From: Clostridiales bacterium
Lineage (GTDB): Bacteria; Bacillota; Clostridia; Lachnospirales; JAITVM01
Assembly: GCA_031285815.1 (NCBI GenBank)
Contig: JAITVM010000297.1
Location: 1 to 10,293, forward strand
DNA: 10,293 nucleotides
Direction: 5' to 3'
The translations under genes and the position numbers were made by a program. The first letter of the stretch is position 1; every line of letters begins with the position of its first letter. Shown one piece after another: positions 6,026 through 10,293 of this stretch. The notes below the pieces were generated by a model. That model was not told the DNA's origin, did no database searches, and saw nothing but the letters and a program-made list of their open reading frames with translations.

Positions 6026-7141
6026 ATGAAGCAATGCGAATACTACATGGGCCTTATTTCAGCCTATATTGATGGCGAATTGACTGGTGAAGAAAAATCC
6101 GGATTTGAAGCGCATCTTAAAAATTGCCCGGATTGTAATGAACAATATTTGGGGATATTAGAAATCGTTAATATTTTAAATATAGAAGAAGAAGTTGAGC
6201 TACCCGAAAATTTCCATATTAATTTTATGGATAAGCTTAATAAAGAGAAAAATAAAAACCCTGTTTTTCAAAAATTCGAAACCCTTTTTGGATTTTTTAA
6301 CCCGCTATTGTTCCGGAAACAGGTTTTCGCTTTTTCTGGCGCTTTCGCCGCTATTATGATTTTTTTCCTTTCATTATCTGCACTTATGGAGCCGGCCCAA
6401 ATGAATATGCCCGCTGCCGAAAGTGGCGGCTTGATAGATAACAGCGGCATATTAATGGATACAGTAGATGATTCTATAAAAAGCCGGGTTGCATTTGAAG
6501 ATGATTATATCCTAAATTATAATATAACATTAATAACCGGCAATATAAACGAAACAGTTAACAGGATTAGCCAGACCGAAGGGCTTACAGTTTTTTCAGA
6601 AATTTATTCCGGCTCTTGGGGCGCTATTACCCGTGAAATAGATAAAAATAATGTTGACAGGATTTTTGATACATTATCTGATTTAGGCGAAATGAGCAAT
6701 TATTCAGAAAGCAGGCAAAGCATTGCATTTTCGAAAATAGACATTGAAGCCAGGATAAAAGCGAAAAACGATGAGCTGGAACGGCTGTACGGCTTATTAA
6801 GCCAAGCGCCAAATGCAGAATACCTTTATAAGGTCTATGACCGTATAGCCGAGCTTGAAAACGAATCGGCTACGCTTTACGCCACATCCAGGGATTACGA
6901 TGCTTCTTCAAACACAAGCACAATAAATATTACGATAGAGCAAAAAAGCACACCCGTGCTTGTTGAAAAAGGGGATATCTTGAGCAAATGCAAGGGTGCT
7001 TTCCTAGATTCCCTAAATTTTTTAATACACCTGTTGGGCAGGGTGTTTATTACGCTTATCAACATATCTGTCCCTATCTTTATTATTTTGTTAATTATTT
7101 TTACCCTTAAGCATTTTTTTAGAAAGGGGATGAGGCCATGA
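6026..7141 (+). CDS. transmembrane anti-sigma factor with zinc-finger (zf-HC2/ZAS) and DUF4349-like sensor domain
   Basis: The product has 371 residues, starting at ATG 6026 after AGGAGGGAG. Residues 1-45 are a cytoplasmic anti-sigma domain with Cys4 and the motif His30-x3-Cys34-x2-Cys37. A linker leads to membrane segment 1 (about 100-120). Residues 161-307 form an extracytoplasmic DUF4349-like region: a beta-rich start, an alpha-helical charged hairpin (about 225-285, rich in Glu, Lys and Arg) and a closing beta strand (TINITIEQK). Membrane segment 2 is at about 341-361, followed by a short basic tail. The likely job is to hold the upstream ECF sigma factor inactive until the outer domain senses a signal. 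The stop codon overlaps the start of the following lipoprotein gene by 4 bases, implying translational coupling. The zf-HC2 part is secure; the DUF4349 assignment rests on layout and similarity to the neighbouring protein. Confidence 0.88.
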   Translation: MKQCEYYMGLISAYIDGELTGEEKSGFEAHLKNCPDCNEQYLGILEIVNILNIEEEVELPENFHINFMDKLNKEKNKNPVFQKFETLFGFFNPLLFRKQVFAFSGAFAAIMIFFLSLSALMEPAQMNMPAAESGGLIDNSGILMDTVDDSIKSRVAFEDDYILNYNITLITGNINETVNRISQTEGLTVFSEIYSGSWGAITREIDKNNVDRIFDTLSDLGEMSNYSESRQSIAFSKIDIEARIKAKNDELERLYGLLSQAPNAEYLYKVYDRIAELENESATLYATSRDYDASSNTSTINITIEQKSTPVLVEKGDILSKCKGAFLDSLNFLIHLLGRVFITLINISVPIFIILLIIFTLKHFFRKGMRP

Positions 7142-8112
7142 AAAAATTTATTTTTATTATAGTAGCTATGTTTTTATTCACATCCTGCAGTAGCCAAACC
7201 GCGCCACAGGCTGAAAGCCCGCAAATGGATTATGCCAAAAGCGAAAGCTATTCCGCCGGCGGGGCCGATGAAATTTATTTTAACGAAAGCGCCGCAATGC
7301 CGGCTGACACCGCACCGGAAGCCGCAGCTGAAATGGCCCCGGAAGAGGCTGTTTTAGATAGTATCGCCGGTTATTCAGAAAACCAAATGCTTAACCCCTC
7401 GCCTGGAACGGATGAAACAGCCCCAAAACGAAAAATAATTATTAATTCAAATGTCGATATGGAATCAAATGATTTTGATAATGAAGTAGAATTCATAAAA
7501 ACCCAAGTAATAAATTCCGGCGGGTACATTGAAAATTCTAATTTATCAACGCAGGGCTACAATAATAGCCAGCGCTATATAGACATGGTTTTAAAAATAC
7601 CTGCGGGCAAATACGAAACCGTTAAAGCCCAAATCTTATCAGTAGGCAATACCCTCTCTGTACAAGAGAGCCAGCAGGACCGCACCACCGAATATATGGA
7701 TACCCAGTCTAAGCTCAGGCTTAAGCAAGAAGAAGAGAAAAGCCTCCTCAGTTTTTTAGAAGAAGCTGAAAAAATCGAAGATATTATAGAATTAGAAAAA
7801 AGGCTTGGGGAAGCCCGGCAAGAAATAGAGCTTGCACAGTCCCAAATCAATAATATTGACCGGCTCTCTGCTTTTTCAACGATGTCTATACAAATTACAG
7901 AGGTATTAGAAACAACTATTGCAAAAATTGAACCCGATAGCTTTGGCTCACAAATAAAAGGCGCGTTCATTTCATCTTTAAACACAACAATTAATTTTTT
8001 TGAAGCTGCTGCAATTTTTATATCCGGCGCATTTTTACCGCTTTTAGCCCTTGGGCTTTTTGTGTTAATGATCCTTAATTTCCTTAAGGTATTCAAGCCT
8101 AAAGGTGAATAA
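7138..8112 (+). CDS. DUF4349 domain lipoprotein with C-terminal membrane segment
   Basis: The product has 324 residues. Its ATG overlaps the anti-sigma stop codon (shared ATGA, 7138-7141), and GGGGATGAGG just upstream serves as ribosome site. Residues 1-17 are a lipoprotein signal with lipobox FTSC, so Cys17 would be lipidated. Residues 18-95 are a low-complexity, Ala/Glu/Ser/Pro-rich, probably disordered stalk. The DUF4349 domain covers about 98-258, with a charged coiled coil at about 186-243. A hydrophobic segment at about 285-316 and a basic tail (KVFKPKGE) anchor the C-terminus. The same body plan appears in the outer part of the anti-sigma factor encoded just before. DUF4349 has no agreed function to my knowledge. 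Partnering with, or modulating, the anti-sigma sensor is a reasonable inference from co-translation, not shown by sequence. Confidence 0.88.
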   Translation: MKKFIFIIVAMFLFTSCSSQTAPQAESPQMDYAKSESYSAGGADEIYFNESAAMPADTAPEAAAEMAPEEAVLDSIAGYSENQMLNPSPGTDETAPKRKIIINSNVDMESNDFDNEVEFIKTQVINSGGYIENSNLSTQGYNNSQRYIDMVLKIPAGKYETVKAQILSVGNTLSVQESQQDRTTEYMDTQSKLRLKQEEEKSLLSFLEEAEKIEDIIELEKRLGEARQEIELAQSQINNIDRLSAFSTMSIQITEVLETTIAKIEPDSFGSQIKGAFISSLNTTINFFEAAAIFISGAFLPLLALGLFVLMILNFLKVFKPKGE

Positions 8113-8122
8113 TATTTTGTTT

Positions 8123-8165
8123 TAAACCTAAAAGGCACCCCGCTTTGTCCGGGGTGCCTTTTAGG
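8123..8165. terminator. strong bidirectional intrinsic terminator after the sigma operon
   Basis: A perfect 16-bp inverted repeat, arms 8127-8142 and 8150-8165 with a 7-base loop, has a G/C-rich core (GGCACCCCG) flanked by AAAA on the left and TTTT on the right. This is the shape of a terminator that works in both directions, and it lies 14 bases after the lipoprotein stop codon. Confidence 0.9.
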
Positions 8166-8230
8166 TTCATATCTATCATTTCTTTATATACCTCCGGGGC
8201 AAGAAGTGCACAGGCCCGCGTATTACCCTT

Positions 8231-8260
8231 CACAACCTCTAGGTTGTGGGGTATACCACA
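8231..8260. promoter_or_regulatory. two overlapping palindromes upstream of the niaX-like promoter (candidate operator)
   Basis: CACAACCT-CT-AGGTTGTG (8231-8248) is a perfect 8-2-8 inverted repeat. It overlaps a second one, TGTGG-GGTATA-CCACA (8245-8260), whose centre contains GGTATACC. The second ends one base before the -35 box of the promoter at 8262. The position suits a regulator binding site, for example for a niacin-responsive repressor, but I cannot match either palindrome to a known consensus. Confidence 0.45.
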
Positions 8261-8261
8261 C

Positions 8262-8290
8262 TTGACAAAATTATTGCCCATTTATATAAT
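8262..8290 (+). promoter_or_regulatory. consensus sigma-A promoter for the ECF transporter gene
   Basis: TTGACA (8262-8267), exactly 17 bases, then TATAAT (8285-8290): a perfect match to the housekeeping consensus. Transcription would start near 8297, giving a leader of about 50 bases that includes a small hairpin (TAAGCGG/CCGGCTTA, 8297-8319, one bulge) and the 10-base palindrome GGCTTAAGCC (8314-8323). So strong a promoter usually needs a repressor to be controlled. Confidence 0.88.
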
Positions 8291-8348
8291 CAACCCTAAG
8301 CGGAATTAAAACCGGCTTAAGCCATTATTACAGAGGGGCTGACTTTTT

Positions 8349-8915
8349 ATGAATAATAATTCTATTTTAAAATTATCTGTATCCGGGCTACTAATCGCCA
8401 TAGGCGTTATCATCCCAATGTTTTCGCCGCTAAAAATCCTTTTAGAGCCAGCGGCTTCTTTTACATTGGCAAGCCATGTGGCTATTTTTATAGCCATGTT
8501 TATTTCCCCAAGTGTAGCGGCTTCCGTAACCGTAGGGGTTGCGGTTGGCTTTCTTTTAAGCGGGTTCCCGCCGGTGGTTGCAGCACGGGCGGCAAGCCAT
8601 ATTATATTTTCCCTATTGGGCGCTTTTTATTTAGGCAAAACGCCGGTAACCTCCCTGTCCCCGTTAGGCCTACGCGCCTATTCTTTTTTAATAGCTTTAG
8701 TCCATGCCATATGTGAACTAGTAGCCGTAAGCCTATTTTATTTCGGCGGCTATTTGGCTGAATCACAATACCAAGAAGGTTTTTTTGTTTCAATTTTTGT
8801 TCTAGTCGGCATCGGGACAGCTATACACAGCATGGTTGATTTTGAAATCGCGCATGCTATCGTTGTATCATTACAAAAACAAAAGGGCTTTAACTCTTTA
8901 ATAAACAAGGGCTAA
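8349..8915 (+). CDS. niaX: ECF transporter S component, probably niacin-specific (NiaX-like)
   Basis: The product has 188 residues, starting at ATG 8349 with GAGGGG ten bases upstream. It is almost entirely hydrophobic, with five to six membrane segments, the size and layout of substrate-binding S components of energy-coupling-factor vitamin transporters. The N-terminal stretches VIIPMFSPLKI, LEPAASFTLASHV and FIAMFISPSVA are what I recall of the NiaX niacin group; this is from memory and not a database match. The protein would bind niacin or a related vitamin outside the cell and import it with the shared EcfA-A'-T module, which is not in this window. It is a single-gene unit with its own consensus promoter, a palindromic upstream site and a terminator. 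Being an S component is likely; the niacin assignment is less sure. Confidence 0.78.
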   Translation: MNNNSILKLSVSGLLIAIGVIIPMFSPLKILLEPAASFTLASHVAIFIAMFISPSVAASVTVGVAVGFLLSGFPPVVAARAASHIIFSLLGAFYLGKTPVTSLSPLGLRAYSFLIALVHAICELVAVSLFYFGGYLAESQYQEGFFVSIFVLVGIGTAIHSMVDFEIAHAIVVSLQKQKGFNSLINKG

Positions 8916-8928
8916 ACTATATTTGCAT

Positions 8929-8958
8929 AAAAAAAAGCGCCAAACGGCGCCTTTTTTT
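8929..8958. terminator. bidirectional terminator between the ECF S gene and tRNA-Gly
   Basis: GCGCC (8937-8941), loop AAAC, GGCGC (8946-8950), preceded by a run of A (from 8929) and followed by a run of seven T (8952-8958). It can end plus-strand transcripts of the transporter gene and minus-strand transcripts of the tRNA, whose 3' end is only 5 bases away. Confidence 0.88.
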
Positions 8959-8962
8959 ATAA

Positions 8963-9033
8963 AGCGGGTTACGGGAATCGAACCCGTATATTCAGCTTGG
9001 GAAGCTGATGTTTTACCACTAAACCAAACCCGC
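8963..9033 (-). tRNA. tRNA-Gly (anticodon CCC)
   Basis: On the minus strand a complete 71-base cloverleaf can be drawn: acceptor GCGGGTT/AACCCGC, D-stem GTTT/AAAC with loop AGTGGTA, anticodon stem TCAGC/GCTGA with loop TTCCCAA (anticodon CCC, reads GGG), and T-stem ACGGG/CCCGT with loop TTCGATT. The discriminator base is U, normal for glycine. The CCA end is not encoded and must be added by tRNA nucleotidyltransferase. All stems are perfect. Confidence 0.97.
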
Positions 9034-9048
9034 AAATGCAATAAAAAT

Positions 9049-9076
9049 ATTATACCACAAACGGTTTTTATTGCAA
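9049..9076 (-). promoter_or_regulatory. promoter of the tRNA-Gly gene
   Basis: On the minus strand TTGCAA (9076-9071), a 16-base spacer and a perfect TATAAT (9054-9049) precede the tRNA. The expected start near 9042 gives a leader of about 9 bases before the mature 5' end at 9033. A separate promoter fits the presence of a hairpin between trpA and the tRNA. Confidence 0.68.
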
Positions 9077-9115
9077 GTTTTTTTTAAGGCTTTCCGAGTT
9101 TTTTAGTAAAAATTT

Positions 9116-9150
9116 TATAGCCCGGGCTAATAAAACAAACCCAGGCTATA
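9116..9150 (-). terminator. probable terminator of the trp operon
   Basis: Read on the minus strand, TATAGCCTGGG (9150-9140) pairs with CCCGGGCTATA (9126-9116) around a 13-base loop; the one non-Watson-Crick position is a U-G pair in RNA. It lies 18 bases past the trpA stop. The following bases (AAAATTTTT) hold a U tract only after four A, so termination may be less efficient than at the other terminators here. Confidence 0.6.
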
Positions 9151-9168
9151 ATACAAAAATATTTTTAA

Positions 9169-9936
9169 CTATAATGCCGCCTTCATACGCCCAATATAAT
9201 CAGATAATTCTAATTTTGCATTTGCGCCCTGCTTGCCAATTATATTTACGATAGCGCTACCCACAATTACCCCGTCGGCAGATTTAGAAAAGCTTGCCGC
9301 CTGCCCAGGCGTACTTATGCCGAAGCCAATGGCGATTGGTATATTGGTGACTTTTTTTATTTCGGATACTAAGGCATCCAGGTCGGTTGTAATTTTATCC
9401 CGCGTGCCGGTAACGCCCATGGATGAAACTAAATAAATAAAGCCCTCCGCCCCTTTAGCAATTTTAGATATGCGCTCTTTTGAAGTAGGCGCTATTAATG
9501 TAACAATTTCGATATTATATTTACTTGCCGCCGCCTTTGCTTCGCCCTGCTCCTCAAAAGGCATATCAGGTATTATGGCCCCGGATATGCCCGCTTCAAA
9601 GCACCGGGCAAAAAAACGGTTATAGCCATAAACAAAAACAGGGTTTAAGTATGTCATAAAAACTATTGGGATACGGAGCGCCCCTTTTAAAGAAGCTGCC
9701 ATATCAAAAATTTTGTCAAGCCTTGCCCCTGCGTTTAAAGCCCTAATGCTTGCCTCCTGTATTACCTTGCCTTCCGCAACCGGGTCAGAAAATGGTATGC
9801 CTATTTCGACCATATCCGCCCCGGCCTCCTGCGCCGCCAAAATATACTTTGCCGATGATTCTAAATCAGGGTCGCCGGCCATTAAATATGCTATAAAAGC
9901 TTTTTTATTTTTAAAAGCCTCTTTAATTTTAATCAT
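9169..9936 (-). CDS. trpA: tryptophan synthase alpha subunit
   Basis: The product has 255 residues, the expected size. The frame stays open upstream to 10062, but that part reads through trpB sequence in another frame. ATG 9936-9934 has GGGGG nine bases upstream and gives the normal N-terminus (IKEAF...AYLMAGDPD). The enzyme splits indole-3-glycerol phosphate to indole and glyceraldehyde 3-phosphate; indole is channelled to TrpB. The (beta/alpha)8 barrel is visible: catalytic Glu44 in VEIGIPFSDP, phosphate-binding stretches SSMGVTG (in the loop-6 region) and IGFGIST, and VIVGSAIV near the end. The residue matching E. coli Asp60 is Glu55 (VAEG), a variant I recall from other Firmicutes. The gene overlaps trpB by 8 bases, so the two are co-translated in the order trpB-trpA. 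Confidence 0.96.
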   Translation of the reverse strand: MIKIKEAFKNKKAFIAYLMAGDPDLESSAKYILAAQEAGADMVEIGIPFSDPVAEGKVIQEASIRALNAGARLDKIFDMAASLKGALRIPIVFMTYLNPVFVYGYNRFFARCFEAGISGAIIPDMPFEEQGEAKAAASKYNIEIVTLIAPTSKERISKIAKGAEGFIYLVSSMGVTGTRDKITTDLDALVSEIKKVTNIPIAIGFGISTPGQAASFSKSADGVIVGSAIVNIIGKQGANAKLELSDYIGRMKAAL

Positions 9937-10293
9937 AGAGTTCTTCCCCCTTATATCTTGCGATAGCCGCCACATCTTTGTCGCCGCGCCCGGAAAGGCA
10001 TACCGAAATAATTTTGCCCGGGCCCGCCTCTTTAGCCAGCCGTATTGCATACGCCAAGGCATGAGCCGACTCTATAGCCGGTATAATCCCTTCTGATTGT
10101 GATAGCCGCCCGAAAGCGTCAACAGCCTCGTCGTCTGTAACAGGTATATATTCCGCACGCCCCGAGTTATGCAAATATGCATGCTCCGGCCCAATGCCCG
10201 GATAGTCCAGCCCTGCTGAAATAGAATAAACCGGCGCAATCTGGCCAAACTCATCTTGGCAGAATAAAGATTTCATACCATGGAAAACCCCTA
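9929..10293 (-). CDS. trpB: tryptophan synthase beta subunit, C-terminal part
   Basis: Only the last 120 residues are in the window; the frame is open at the right edge and ends in TAA (9931-9929). The reading begins GVFHGMKSLF and continues with the TrpB-specific SAGLDYPGIGPEHAYL, the region that packs around the pyridoxal phosphate site and contributes to the monovalent-cation area, then TDDEA, EGIIPAIESAHA and the conserved C-terminal SGRGDKDV. An internal ATG at 10276 is a Met within the protein and not a start. TrpB joins indole to L-serine to make tryptophan in an alpha2-beta2 complex with TrpA. The family protein has about 390-400 residues, so about 70% lies to the right, presumably with further trp genes. 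Confidence 0.96.
   Translation of the reverse strand, partial: GVFHGMKSLFCQDEFGQIAPVYSISAGLDYPGIGPEHAYLHNSGRAEYIPVTDDEAVDAFGRLSQSEGIIPAIESAHALAYAIRLAKEAGPGKIISVCLSGRGDKDVAAIARYKGEELYD

Noticed and set aside
7575..8138. Minus-strand open frame of 187 residues opposite the DUF4349 lipoprotein gene
   Set aside because: It is a shadow of the lipoprotein gene, with Ser/Cys/Ile-rich composition, no ribosome site and no family features.
8099..8281. A 60-residue minus-strand reading frame with protein-like sequence (GIPHNLEVVKGNT, ALLAPEVYKEM)
   Set aside because: It overlaps the end of the lipoprotein gene, contains the whole 16-bp terminator in its C-terminal part and the niaX promoter at its start, has no clear ribosome site, and uses AAG/GAG more than the real genes here. 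I could not place it in any family. A remnant of an older gene cannot be excluded.
8297..8348. A riboswitch in the leader of the niaX-like gene
   Set aside because: The leader is only about 50 bases, with a weak bulged hairpin and a 10-base palindrome; it is too short for the riboswitch classes I can recognise, and no terminator-antiterminator pair is visible.
9937..10062. A 42-residue N-terminal extension of trpA
   Set aside because: This part is the trpB coding region in another frame; the ATG at 9936 has a good ribosome site and gives the normal TrpA N-terminus.

Overview
The window looks like a low-G+C, endospore-forming member of the Clostridia (Bacillota). The main evidence is a spoIVB-spo0A pair, a Rex-type NADH-sensing repressor, strong AGGAGG ribosome binding sites, A/T-rich codon use, and ATG/TTG starts with one apparent ATT start. 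I cannot assign a genus from the sequence alone. The DNA is gene-dense, and no stretch over 300 bases lacks a gene.

Left part (1-3157). A CNNM/CBS 'hemolysin-like' transporter gene runs off the left edge on the minus strand from its own promoter. Divergently, on the plus strand, come spoIVB (forespore signalling protease) and spo0A (master sporulation regulator), followed by a terminator. These two genes act at opposite ends of sporulation: Spo0A~P commits the cell, and SpoIVB later triggers mother-cell pro-sigma-K processing. spo0A has no usable ATG/GTG/TTG start. Its reading frame most plausibly begins at ATT, and its Shine-Dalgarno sequence sits in the loop of a perfect 8-bp hairpin.

Middle part (3159-8165). 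On the minus strand lie rex (TTG start) and a stand-alone alkaline-phosphatase-superfamily phosphodiesterase/pyrophosphatase of unknown substrate. On the plus strand is a tight three-gene envelope-stress-type operon: an ECF sigma factor, an anti-sigma factor made of a zinc-binding ZAS domain, a membrane segment and a DUF4349-like sensor domain, and a DUF4349 lipoprotein whose start overlaps the anti-sigma stop. The operon ends at a strong symmetrical terminator. Two sensor-type domains of the same family, one on the anti-sigma factor and one on a lipoprotein, suggest that they partner in sensing the cell surface.

Right part (8166-10293). A consensus sigma-A promoter, preceded by two overlapping palindromes, drives an ECF-transporter S component that resembles the niacin protein NiaX. 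After a bidirectional terminator come, on the minus strand, a tRNA-Gly (anticodon CCC), then trpA and the 3' part of trpB, which overlap and belong to a tryptophan operon entering from the right edge.

No mobile element, CRISPR array or phage gene was seen. The best candidates for something undescribed are the non-canonical spo0A initiation region and the sigma/anti-sigma/double-DUF4349 module.
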